Shown piece by piece: positions 1 to 6,126 of a stretch of 8,081 nt of DNA; the stretch's first letter is position 1, and each line of letters starts with the position of its first letter. The stretch spans positions 1-8,081 of the forward strand of contig CALTXP010000072.1 of the NCBI GenBank assembly GCA_943913325.1, in the 5' to 3' direction. The stretch comes from an uncultured Anaerococcus sp. GTDB taxonomy: Bacteria; Bacillota; Clostridia; Tissierellales; Peptoniphilaceae. The notes beneath the pieces were generated by a model. The model was not told where the DNA came from. It made no database searches and was given only the letters and a program-made list of their open reading frames with translations. Made by a program: the position numbers and the translations under genes.

Positions 1-189
1 TGTCTCACGGTTATATTTATAGTATCAATAAAATAGCTTTGTCATCTATCTATAAGATTTTGTTTCAAACACTAACTATGAAATTGTTTAAGTAAAAATT
101 CTAATTAGGCATCCTGTTAATTTAGTTTATTGTTATTTATTAAATTATGTGAAAGAACCTTATTTTTTTAATGTCATATTATATATAAA

Positions 190-331
190 TACGCGTAAGT
201 AGTGAGATTCTAGAGAAAATAAGGCTACAAGCTGAAGCTATCCTCTAAGAAAGAAAGTTAACGATACGAAGTATGATTAATAAGGAAGCCAGTAAATGAA
301 ACTATCATAAACTCATTTACTGGCTATTTTT
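190..331 (+). ncRNA. candidate small RNA or 3' leader ending in a terminator
   Basis: This is a tentative call. No open frame of useful length covers the stretch, yet it ends in a strong plus-strand terminator (287-331) and can fold upstream of it. TAGAG at 211-215 can pair with CTCTA at 243-247 around an inner GGCT/AGCT pairing (223-226 with 236-239). ATAC at 264-267 pairs with GTAT at 271-274 around a GAA loop. A weak -10-like TATAAA sits at 184-189, without a convincing -35. The alternative is that this is the 3' untranslated end of a plus-strand gene left of the window. I do not recognise it as a named staphylococcal RNA. Outside this element I see nothing else supportable in 1-454. The window starts in AT-rich noncoding sequence, and 332-454 is the downstream region of the MFS gene. 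Confidence 0.3.
287..331 (+). terminator. intrinsic terminator, 13-bp perfect stem
   Basis: The left arm AGCCAGTAAATGA (287-299) pairs perfectly with TCATTTACTGGCT (313-325) around a 13-nt loop, followed by A and five T residues (327-331). The T tract makes it a plus-strand terminator. On the minus strand the tail is only a mixed pyrimidine run, so it may stop the converging MFS operon less efficiently. I found no separate terminator between 332 and 454. Confidence 0.78.
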
Positions 332-454
332 CTATGATTTAGTCTCAAGTTCTAATTTCAATCATTTAAAAATGTACTACACAATTGAATTGACCGTCAC
401 TAAATCTTATTTTCAATTATTTTAAACAGTTATGTTATCCGTCAAAATTCTAGT

Positions 455-1612
455 CTAGAATGGGTTTTCATTTTCTGAATGACTCGCACCCTTTAAAAGT
501 AACGATGATAAAATAGCTAATAAAATTGAAGTAATTATTGACAAATTAAAACTATTATCTATAGAGAATAAAATTCCTCCAACAAATGAACCTAACCCTA
601 TACCTAAATTTAAAATTGAAATATCATAGCTTAGTATTTGGCTAGGATCTCCTCGTAAAAATTTCAATAAACCATATTGAACTGTAGGGTTTGTTCCCCA
701 GTGAAATAAATTCCAAGTAAATACACATAAAGTTAAAACAATCACATTTTGTCCCATAAACAGGATAAATATTATAGATAACACATATATCAATATAATC
801 ATATTACCTGATCTACAATATCCCTTTTTTTCTGATAAAGTATTACCTAATTTTGACCCTAAAACTCCAGCAATACCTGATAAAAACAAACATAGACTAA
901 CAATAAAAATATCATGTCCATTTCTTCTAACTAAAGGTTCTAAATATGTGTATAAAATACTGTTAGATATCATCATAAATAATAAAAAACATAACATCAT
1001 AACAGTACCTCTATAATTGGTAACCGTATATTTCTTAGTATTATTTTTATCATGCTTTATATTCACTGGTATAAAGTAAATCACACTCAGTAAGCAAAGA
1101 AAAGTGATAGTTGCTATAATATAAAATGGAATTTTCCAATCATAATAAGACGCAATTAATGTTCCAATTGGAATTCCAAGTATATTCGCAGCGCTAAACC
1201 CAACATAAATATTAGCAATAACTGAAGATTTACTTTCAATAGGTACCATATTCGCTCCTGTTGACATTAACTTTACAGTAATTAATGACGCGATACCAGC
1301 TAGCATTACTCTAACGATACAAAGTGAAATATAATTTTCGACAATAGTAGTAATTAATGTCAGTAAAATAAAAATCACTAAACTGTATACAAGTACCTTT
1401 TTATCATTGATATTTCTCGTTAGTCTCGTCAGTATTGGACTAAGTATAGAAAATGAAATAGCATAGATTGTGACTAACTGACCTATGAAAGAAACGCTAA
1501 TGTGAAATTCTTTGCTCATTTCGCTTATCATTCCAACAATGATTAAATCCGATACTCCAACAATAAACATAGTTAAAAATCCAATGATAGTTATTATTTT
1601 ATACGTCGACAT
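455..1612 (-). CDS. MFS transporter, DHA1 drug/metabolite exporter type
   Basis: This 385-residue membrane protein is almost entirely hydrophobic and fits the 12-helix major facilitator fold, at the usual DHA1 length. TM1 starts at about residue 7 (FLTMFIVGVSDLIIVGMI), with an acidic residue in the helix. The TM2-TM3 loop (about 60-73, TRLTRNINDKKVL) is a degenerate motif A. The TM5 region has the GIPIGTLIASYYDW stretch typical of AraJ/YdhP/PbuE-like proton-coupled exporters. A basic loop at about 188-200 separates the two six-helix halves. The start lies 3 bp past the stop of the HAD gene. Its ribosome site (GAGGGA) is inside that gene's last codons, so translation is probably coupled. It is the last gene of the YqcI-HAD-MFS operon and is presumably an exporter for whatever the cassette makes or handles. 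The substrate is unknown. Confidence 0.88.
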   Translation of the reverse strand: MSTYKIITIIGFLTMFIVGVSDLIIVGMISEMSKEFHISVSFIGQLVTIYAISFSILSPILTRLTRNINDKKVLVYSLVIFILLTLITTIVENYISLCIVRVMLAGIASLITVKLMSTGANMVPIESKSSVIANIYVGFSAANILGIPIGTLIASYYDWKIPFYIIATITFLCLLSVIYFIPVNIKHDKNNTKKYTVTNYRGTVMMLCFLLFMMISNSILYTYLEPLVRRNGHDIFIVSLCLFLSGIAGVLGSKLGNTLSEKKGYCRSGNMIILIYVLSIIFILFMGQNVIVLTLCVFTWNLFHWGTNPTVQYGLLKFLRGDPSQILSYDISILNLGIGLGSFVGGILFSIDNSFNLSIITSILLAILSSLLLKGASHSENENPF

Positions 1613-1615
1613 GAG

Positions 1616-2257
1616 CTATCCCTCAAATTTCAATTGATGAACATTTGTGATTATGAAATGAGGATGTTCTAATTTTAATTTCTCCTCACTATGACTTCCC
1701 CATGTAACTGCACATGAAGATACCCCCGCATTATGCGCCATTTGCATATCAAATATAGCGTCTCCGATATATATCGCTTCATTTTTATTTAAATGATACT
1801 TATTGACTATATATAAAATGCCGTCTGGAGATGGTTTATATTCTTTAACTTTATCTGATCCTACCACTTCTAAAAATAAATGTTCTATCTTTAAAATCTT
1901 TAAGTTTCTTTTTAATACATCTGTTTTTTTACTAGAAACCACAAATAATTTCGCTTTTTGATGAAGCGCCTCAAGTTGAGTTAACATATTATCATACATT
2001 TCTAAATATGTACTTTCAGTTTCTTTATATTTTTTTCGAAATAGTGATATCAATTCATTATGTTCTTTTTCGTTCAATTCTACTGAACTCATGAGATCAA
2101 ATGATTTTTCTATAGGAATACCCATATAATATTCAATTTGACTATCACTTGGTTCTTCTAATCCATAATCAGAAAAAGCCTTCTTTGTTGCAATCAAACT
2201 ACATTTTTTTGAATCTGCTATTGTCCCATCAAAATCAAAAATTATATTTTTGTACAA
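1616..2257 (-). CDS. HAD-superfamily phosphatase, phosphoglycolate-phosphatase-like
   Basis: This is a cytosolic Mg-dependent phosphatase of 213 residues with all four HAD motifs. Motif I is FDFDGT, with the Asp nucleophile D8 and acid/base D10. Motif II is VVSSK at about 106-110. The motif III lysine is K141 in KPSPDG. Motif IV is IGDAIFD, with D166 and D170. Residues about 15-95 form an alpha-helical C1 cap, as in PpaX/Gph phosphatases. The late SCAVTWGSHS segment is also typical of that group. The start is TTG, preceded by GAGGG six bases upstream. No in-frame ATG upstream is usable, and MYKNIIFDFDGT aligns with normal family starts. It lies 40 bp after the YqcI-family gene and 3 bp before the MFS gene. 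The substrate cannot be read from the sequence. It could be housekeeping repair or a dephosphorylation step of the cassette. Confidence 0.88.
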   Translation of the reverse strand: MYKNIIFDFDGTIADSKKCSLIATKKAFSDYGLEEPSDSQIEYYMGIPIEKSFDLMSSVELNEKEHNELISLFRKKYKETESTYLEMYDNMLTQLEALHQKAKLFVVSSKKTDVLKRNLKILKIEHLFLEVVGSDKVKEYKPSPDGILYIVNKYHLNKNEAIYIGDAIFDMQMAHNAGVSSCAVTWGSHSEEKLKLEHPHFIITNVHQLKFEG

Positions 2258-2297
2258 TATTAGCCCTCTTTTCTATACATTGATTAAATGATTATTT

Positions 2298-3302
2298 TTA
2301 ATACCTTAAAGCTAATAAGTCATTGAAATAATCTATATTAAAAATATGATATTGAGCTGCCAAGTTTTTATCAAATGTTGCGATATTAATATTTTCTTTA
2401 AATTTATCTATCGTTATGGCGTTATTTGTGAGCAGTATGTTGCTGCTATTCATATATTCAATATTCGTATTTTTTAAGAAAGTCTCCACACTCCCCCAAA
2501 TATATAAGTTTTGAAAATCACTAATTGCTTTTAAATTATTTTCAAATATCGTATTATCTATAAAAATCCTTTTAGGTACAAATTCCTTGAATCTCCACGG
2601 CTCATATGATTTTTCATCATTTGTATCACCAATAAAATATGATAATTTCGCTGGCGAAAATTTTCCTGAACCAATCACAGGACCTAAACCTGAATGTACT
2701 GGACATCCATCATATTTTTCTGCAAGGTTTCTTACCGTCTTTTGTGCCTTAGCTTTAGTTTTTATATTTGAATTAAAATATTCATCAGATCTACTTAAAG
2801 TCTGCATAGCTAATGTTATAAAAGCTCCAAGATTCCGTGATTTTCTATTTTTATAGCTATTTGAACTAAAATTAATAAACCAAAATTCATTTTTAAATAG
2901 AAAGGAATATCCATCTTCTAATGGATTGTCATCCACATTATCTTCTTGATCTCCGTATTCACTTTTCATTTTTGAAAGAACTTTCCAGACCATGAATTGT
3001 TTAGCATGAATATTCATTTCACCAATAGGTTCAAAAAATACTAGTAATCCTGAAACACCTCTATCTTTTGGGGACATTTTATCCAACTCTTTCAAATAAT
3101 CAGTAATATCTTCAGCTAAATCTTTAGGATTATAAGGATAGTTTAATGCTGAGTAAAAATGTACTTGTTTGTTATGACCTTGTACGCCAAAAACACATGG
3201 AAATCCTTTAGATTCAATTACTTCTTTAGTTTTTTGTGTTTCATTTTTCAACCAGTTATATTCTTCGGCTACATTCTTAATATCAGACTGAGAAACAAAC
3301 AT
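2298..3302 (-). CDS. YqcI/YcgG-family protein with C-terminal extension
   Basis: The protein has 334 residues. Residues about 30-240 carry the YqcI/YcgG (PF08892) pattern: FPCVFG at 34-39, FFEP at 89-92, the family hallmark FINFSSNSYKNRKSRNLG at 142-159, GLGPVIG at 205-211, and the closing YFIGDTNDEKSYEPWRF at about 222-238. From memory, characterised relatives such as DcsA (cycloserine pathway) and GntA (guanitoxin pathway) are heme-dependent N-hydroxylases of guanidino compounds. That this one hydroxylates arginine or a relative is inference. Bacillus YqcI and YcgG are near 250 residues, so about 90 residues (245-334) are extra. That tail opens with RIFIDNTIF and contains INIATFDKNLA, loosely recalling a PIN-like fold. 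The ribosome site is strong (AAGGAGAAG, 3307-3315) before ATG. It is the first gene of the operon. There is no signal peptide or membrane segment. Confidence 0.78.
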   Translation of the reverse strand: MFVSQSDIKNVAEEYNWLKNETQKTKEVIESKGFPCVFGVQGHNKQVHFYSALNYPYNPKDLAEDITDYLKELDKMSPKDRGVSGLLVFFEPIGEMNIHAKQFMVWKVLSKMKSEYGDQEDNVDDNPLEDGYSFLFKNEFWFINFSSNSYKNRKSRNLGAFITLAMQTLSRSDEYFNSNIKTKAKAQKTVRNLAEKYDGCPVHSGLGPVIGSGKFSPAKLSYFIGDTNDEKSYEPWRFKEFVPKRIFIDNTIFENNLKAISDFQNLYIWGSVETFLKNTNIEYMNSSNILLTNNAITIDKFKENINIATFDKNLAAQYHIFNIDYFNDLLALRY

Positions 3303-3334
3303 TTAACTTCTCCTTTATAATAATATTCGTATAA

Positions 3335-3363
3335 ATTATAACTAAAAACATAATTTTCTTAAA
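3335..3363 (-). promoter_or_regulatory. probable promoter of the YqcI-HAD-MFS operon
   Basis: On the minus strand a perfect TATAAT lies at 3340-3335, about 33 bases before the ATG. A poor -35 (TTTAAG, 3363-3358) is 17 bases upstream. Only the -10 is convincing, so an activator or a weak promoter is possible. The 318-bp gap 3303-3620 otherwise holds a 12-bp palindrome ATGAAATTTCAT (3466-3477), several short GATAC/GTATC repeats around 3443-3460, and the terminator of the mscS-type gene at its right end. Confidence 0.42.
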
Positions 3364-3544
3364 CACTTATATATAACTTAACATTTTAAATATTCTTTTT
3401 GTTTAAATATAACTAAAGCCAGAATGAATAGTGCATATACAATGTATCAATACAAGATACTGTCTATGAAATTTCATGCATGATGACGTTATAACAACTT
3501 TACTCAACAATGTTTTTCAAATCACTATCACTAATGACCTATCA

Positions 3545-3588
3545 TAATAAAAATAAAGCATCCTTCACTTTACGATGAGGGATGCTTT
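3545..3588 (-). terminator. terminator downstream of the MscS-type gene
   Basis: AAAGCATCCTTCA (3555-3567) pairs with TGAGGGATGCTTT (3576-3588) around an 8-nt loop, with one G-U pair. In the minus direction it is followed by a T-rich tail (ATTTTTATTATG). It lies 32 bp past the stop of the channel gene and is part of a repeat found again at 4621. Confidence 0.75.
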
Positions 3589-3623
3589 ATGAATTTTCAC
3601 ATAAAAAATGAATCTGCAGACTA
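3559..3623. repeat. imperfect direct repeat, copy 1 (3' side of the MscS-type gene)
   Basis: This ~65-bp unit contains the terminator stem and runs to the TAG stop codon of the channel gene (complement of 3621-3623). The first 41 bases (from CATCC through GAATTT) match copy 2 with three differences. The remainder matches loosely and needs small gaps. It reads naturally as the 3' untranslated region of the channel gene, so copy 2 would be a displaced duplicate. Confidence 0.7.
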
Positions 3624-4508
3624 TTCTTTTTTATTCAATTCTTTATCAAGTTTTACAAGTGTTGGTTTTGGAATATGAATGCCTTCTTCACTGAAGTATT
3701 GTATGACCTCTTTACGAAGCAAACGTTGTCCTGGAAAATGCATTCCGGGCTTAACATGTGCTAAAAGTTTAATCACCATTTCATTGCCATCAACACTATC
3801 TAAACCAAGTAAATCTGGTGCAGATACAAATATGTCATATTTATTCTTTAATGTAGGTAAAAATGTTAATAATTTCTCTTCTATCACTTTATAATTCTCA
3901 TTTGGAGAAATCGGTATCATCACAATAGGTGAAACATCTGTAGCAGAATAATTGACTATTTCACTAATCATACCATTAGGTAATGTATAAATTTCTCCAG
4001 TATCTGATTGTATACGTGTTGATCTTAAACCAATTGTTTTAACGGTACCTTCAGCAATTGTTACCCCAGATGCATTAATTTGAACATAATCACTTACATC
4101 AAACTGTCCTTCAAATATGATAAAGAAACCAGTAATAATGTCTTTTACAATTGTTTGTGCTCCGAAACCAACGGCAACACCAACAACTCCAGCTCCTGCT
4201 AAAATTGCTGATACACTAATACCGAAACGTGAAAGTATTGACGTAAGGACAATAAACCATACGACATAACTTATTAAATTTTGAATCAATGTGGATAGTG
4301 TTTCACTTCTTTTAATTTTATGACGGTTCTTTTTCTTTTCATTAACGTTGAAAAATTTAGTAACTAACTTTCTTGATATCGCAATTACAATCATACCCAT
4401 CAAGATATAAGCAAGTATAATTAAAAGATTAACCAATAGATTTTGATAGAACTCTATTTTCATCATTGGCTCAAATAGTTTATATAATGTGTCCTTAAAC
4501 TGACTCAT
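3621..4508 (-). CDS. MscS-family small-conductance mechanosensitive channel
   Basis: This is a cytoplasmic-membrane tension-gated channel that releases solutes on hypo-osmotic shock. The protein has 295 residues, close to the usual ~290 of MscS. TM1 is at about 23-45 and TM2 at about 75-93. The pore helix TM3, at about 97-130, has the Gly/Ala-rich signature AGAGVVGVAVGFGAQTIVKD followed by FFIIFEGQFDVSDYVQI. The beta domain carries GTVKTIGLRSTRI and LPNGMISEIVNYS, and an alpha/beta cytoplasmic domain follows. I start at the ATG at 4508 (MSQFKDTLY). It has AGGAGG about 13 bases upstream, whereas the frame extends 32 codons further through residues that show no family resemblance. The spacing to the ribosome site is slightly long. 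It is transcribed alone, between two terminator hairpins. Confidence 0.92.
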   Translation of the reverse strand: MSQFKDTLYKLFEPMMKIEFYQNLLVNLLIILAYILMGMIVIAISRKLVTKFFNVNEKKKNRHKIKRSETLSTLIQNLISYVVWFIVLTSILSRFGISVSAILAGAGVVGVAVGFGAQTIVKDIITGFFIIFEGQFDVSDYVQINASGVTIAEGTVKTIGLRSTRIQSDTGEIYTLPNGMISEIVNYSATDVSPIVMIPISPNENYKVIEEKLLTFLPTLKNKYDIFVSAPDLLGLDSVDGNEMVIKLLAHVKPGMHFPGQRLLRKEVIQYFSEEGIHIPKPTLVKLDKELNKKE

Positions 4509-4527
4509 AATAACAACATGACCTCCT

Positions 4528-4541
4528 ATTGTTAAAACAAT
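4528..4541. promoter_or_regulatory. small palindrome next to the MscS-type ribosome site
   Basis: ATTGTT-AA-AACAAT is a perfect 6-2-6 inverted repeat lying directly upstream of AGGAGG of the channel gene. It could be an operator or a small RNA hairpin limiting ribosome access. Chance is also plausible in DNA this AT-rich. Confidence 0.22.
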
Positions 4542-4620
4542 CAATATTTTCAATGTATAAATCTTTATAGATAATGAGCAGTAAGTCATTTCTAAATATA
4601 ACACTTATAAATAAACATAA

Positions 4621-4646
4621 CATCCTTCACTTTGTGATGAAGGATG
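4621..4646 (-). terminator. hairpin terminator downstream of the lipoprotein gene
   Basis: CATCCTTCA (4621-4629) pairs perfectly with TGAAGGATG (4638-4646) around an 8-nt loop. The minus-strand tail is TTATGTTTATTTAT, which is T-rich but interrupted. It is the second copy of the hairpin at 3555-3588 and is the only hairpin between the lipoprotein gene and the channel gene, although it lies about 200 bp past the lipoprotein stop. Confidence 0.55.
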
Positions 4647-4684
4647 CTTTATGAATTTCCATATGAAAAATCATCTTAAGACTA
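4621..4684. repeat. imperfect direct repeat, copy 2 (5' side of the MscS-type gene)
   Basis: This is the partner of copy 1. The shared CATCC...GAATTT block is followed by a looser match ending in GACTA. On the minus strand that gives TAGTC, exactly where copy 1 has the channel gene's stop codon. The sequence beyond diverges at once. It may be a leftover of a duplicated mscS 3' end or of an ancestral neighbour sharing the same 3' region. Confidence 0.65.
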
Positions 4685-4851
4685 CTGATTATACTTCAGT
4701 CACTTCTAGGTGAACTCATAAAAAGCCATCCATCGAATGACCTTTGACATTTTTCCAAACCATTATGATTCGCATTTTCAATTTCAGAACTTGTTTATTC
4801 AGAATTACCTTTTATATTACCAAGTTTTATTTGATAATCTGTTTGACTCAT
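4685..4851 (-). other. lipoprotein downstream region with two short frames
   Basis: This is the gap between the lipoprotein stop and repeat copy 2. Two short minus-strand frames look more protein-like than random. One starts with ATG at 4851, overlaps the lipoprotein stop as ATGA, and reads 18 codons (MSQTDYQIKLGNIKGNSE) to 4795. The other is open without a clear start from 4811 to a TGA at 4716-4718 and reads MRIIMVWKNVKGHSMDGFL near its end. They sit in different frames and could be pieces of one decayed small gene. I do not recognise a family. The rest of 4509-4847 is the channel gene's leader and the repeat. Confidence 0.22.
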
Positions 4852-5633
4852 GATTCATCATCTTCGCTAGTAGTGAATTGTACTGCATCTGTAAAAAATA
4901 TATTCTCTTCTTTATTTTCTACAAAAGTAAATTCTAAATTTTTAGAACCTACGGATGATCCTTTTAAGTCGCCATTCCCTTTTAACAATAACTTAGGGGC
5001 TTGATTGGTTGGAATATCATATCTTTTTCGTAATTGTTTTACATTATAGTCATTATTACTCAATTGATATTTTGCAGAATAACTAGGTACATTAGGATTG
5101 TATGAAATGTCACCATCTTTATAATCCTTTAAGTTTTTAAACTCTCCATATTGCACAAAGAATTTAAAATTCTCAATTTCTTTTTTTAGTTTGTCATTAG
5201 GTATTGGCTTCGTTGGAATAATTTTATTGTGTTCCATTTTTACAGGATATCTCTTTTCATCATCTTTTGATCTACCATCACTATCATCTGTAATTTCATT
5301 TATAAAATAATACCCTTTTGTTGTTCTAGTATTTCGATTGATATACAAGACCATTCCTCTAGTTTCCATACTCTTTCCTTTTGGTTCAATGGTCATTTCA
5401 GAATGAACTATCCATGTCCCTTTATCCTTTTTATCAAACTCTTCATCTCGATAGCCATCTTTATCATAAAAATCTTCTAGATTTTTAATTGGATACATAC
5501 TTAACGTTTTATTAAAGTTTTGTTTGATTTCCGTTTCTTTACTATCTTCTTTATTTATAAAACCACATCCTCCAATAAAAATCGTTAAAATTAAGAAACT
5601 TACAAATACTATTATTTTGCTTGAATGTTTCAT
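4848..5633 (-). CDS. tandem-type staphylococcal lipoprotein (Csa1/DUF576 family)
   Basis: This is a predicted surface lipoprotein of 261 residues, anchored to the outer face of the membrane. The signal peptide has a short basic start (MKHSSK), a hydrophobic core, and the lipobox IGGC at 20-23. C23 becomes the lipidated N-terminus. The mature part follows the Csa1/tandem-lipoprotein pattern: TLSMYPIKNLEDFYDKDGYRDEEFD (about 44-68), GTWIVHSEM, RGMVLYINRNTRTTKGYYFI, then LLLKGNGDLKGSSVGSKNLEFTF near the end. Its length is normal. In S. aureus these genes form tandem arrays in genomic islands and have been linked to host-cell invasion and immune stimulation. Here there is one copy. The ribosome site is weak (GAAAGATG). 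A TATAAT lies 38-43 bp upstream. The biochemical role of the family is not known. Confidence 0.9.
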   Translation of the reverse strand: MKHSSKIIVFVSFLILTIFIGGCGFINKEDSKETEIKQNFNKTLSMYPIKNLEDFYDKDGYRDEEFDKKDKGTWIVHSEMTIEPKGKSMETRGMVLYINRNTRTTKGYYFINEITDDSDGRSKDDEKRYPVKMEHNKIIPTKPIPNDKLKKEIENFKFFVQYGEFKNLKDYKDGDISYNPNVPSYSAKYQLSNNDYNVKQLRKRYDIPTNQAPKLLLKGNGDLKGSSVGSKNLEFTFVENKEENIFFTDAVQFTTSEDDES

Positions 5634-5670
5634 ATTTTCACATCTTTCTATTTATCATAAATTGGTAAAC

Positions 5671-5676
5671 ATTATA
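5671..5676 (-). promoter_or_regulatory. -10 element of the lipoprotein gene
   Basis: There is a perfect TATAAT on the minus strand, 38-43 bases before the lipoprotein ATG. No good -35 lies at the normal spacing. TTGGTAA (5662-5668) and TTACCAA (5704-5710) form a widely spaced inverted pair bracketing it, which may or may not mean anything. Confidence 0.4.
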
Positions 5677-5904
5677 TAAATCAACTTCTTAAACATCTAC
5701 ATATTACCAAACAATGAATATATAATACATTTAAGATGTAATTCAAATTTTATTTTACTTTCATAATTAATAAATAAAATCCGCCTCACTTACGATACGC
5801 TTCTGCTTATTAGGTAATGATGTGGTTTTCAATTAACGTCTTTTTGTTATAAGTCTTAAAGAAATATTAAACAAGCAAAGTCATTTTCCCTAACTGAAAC
5901 GAAA
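5677..5904. other. gene-free stretch with a possible coding remnant
   Basis: No intact gene is visible in this part of the 350-bp gap 5634-5984. A minus-strand frame, open from 5832 to a TAA at 5767-5769, reads KTTSLPNKQKRIVSEADFIY. It has mixed, protein-like composition but no start codon context or ribosome site, so it may be the tail of a lost gene. The less AT-rich block at 5780-5815 coincides with it. I see nothing else here. Confidence 0.2.
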
Positions 5905-5945
5905 GAACGACAAATTCCATACTATTACATTGGAATTTGTCGTTC
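5905..5945 (-). terminator. terminator of the permease/Cys-Cys operon
   Basis: GAACGACAAATTCCA (5905-5919) and TGGAATTTGTCGTTC (5931-5945) form a perfect 15-bp stem with an 11-nt loop, 40 bp past the stop of the small Cys-Cys gene. The minus-strand tail is TTTCGTTTC, an interrupted T tract. The plus side is also T-rich (ATTTATTTATT), so it can act in both directions. Confidence 0.75.
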
Positions 5946-5984
5946 ATTTATTTATTAGAAGCATATATTTTACAAACTTCTAAA

Positions 5985-6113
5985 TTAATTGTTACAACAA
6001 TTGTTATTATCCTGCTGTTCTTTTTCATTCTTCTCTTTTTTTTCTTCAATTTCTACAGAACAACATGATTGATCCTGAGGTTTCATTTTATTTAATACAT
6101 CTTTGATTCCCAT
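5985..6113 (-). CDS. 42-residue protein with two vicinal cysteine pairs
   Basis: This is a small gene of 42 residues. The product starts MGIKDVLNKMKPQDQSCCS and ends DNNNCCNN, so vicinal Cys pairs sit at 17-18 and 39-40. They are joined by a very charged Glu/Lys linker (EIEEKKEKNEKEQQ) likely to be helical or disordered. There is no membrane segment or signal, so it is cytosolic. ATG at 6113 is preceded by an excellent ribosome site (AAAGGGGGTGAG) that overlaps the permease stop. The gap to the permease is 13 bp, so the two are co-transcribed. I recall similar short Cys-Cys proteins beside YraQ/ArsP-type permeases in other Firmicutes but know no experimental work on them. Vicinal thiols suit binding of soft metals or trivalent arsenicals. 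Handing substrate to the permease or buffering it is inference. Confidence 0.8.
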   Translation of the reverse strand: MGIKDVLNKMKPQDQSCCSVEIEEKKEKNEKEQQDNNNCCNN

Positions 6114-6126
6114 CAACTCACCCCCT

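Noticed and set aside
262..275. loxP-like ATACGAAGTAT
   Set aside because: Short resemblance to one loxP arm only, with no second arm or recombinase. Read as a small hairpin instead.
447..461. ATTCTAG-T-CTAGAAT palindrome over the MFS stop codon
   Set aside because: The arms are only 7 bp, with no T tract and no partner site. It is probably chance in AT-rich DNA.
2587..2856. Plus-strand 89-codon frame opposite the YqcI gene
   Set aside because: It lies wholly antisense to a recognised gene, has no ribosome site, and its composition reflects the complementary strand.
3679..3894. Plus-strand 71-codon frame
   Set aside because: Antisense shadow of the MscS-family gene with no support of its own.
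4509..4604. Longer MscS-type protein starting at 4604
   Set aside because: The extra 32 residues contain the AGGAGG site of the internal ATG and do not resemble the family's N-terminus.
4744..5004. Plus-strand 86-codon frame
   Set aside because: Overlaps the lipoprotein gene antisense, with no ribosome site and low-complexity content.
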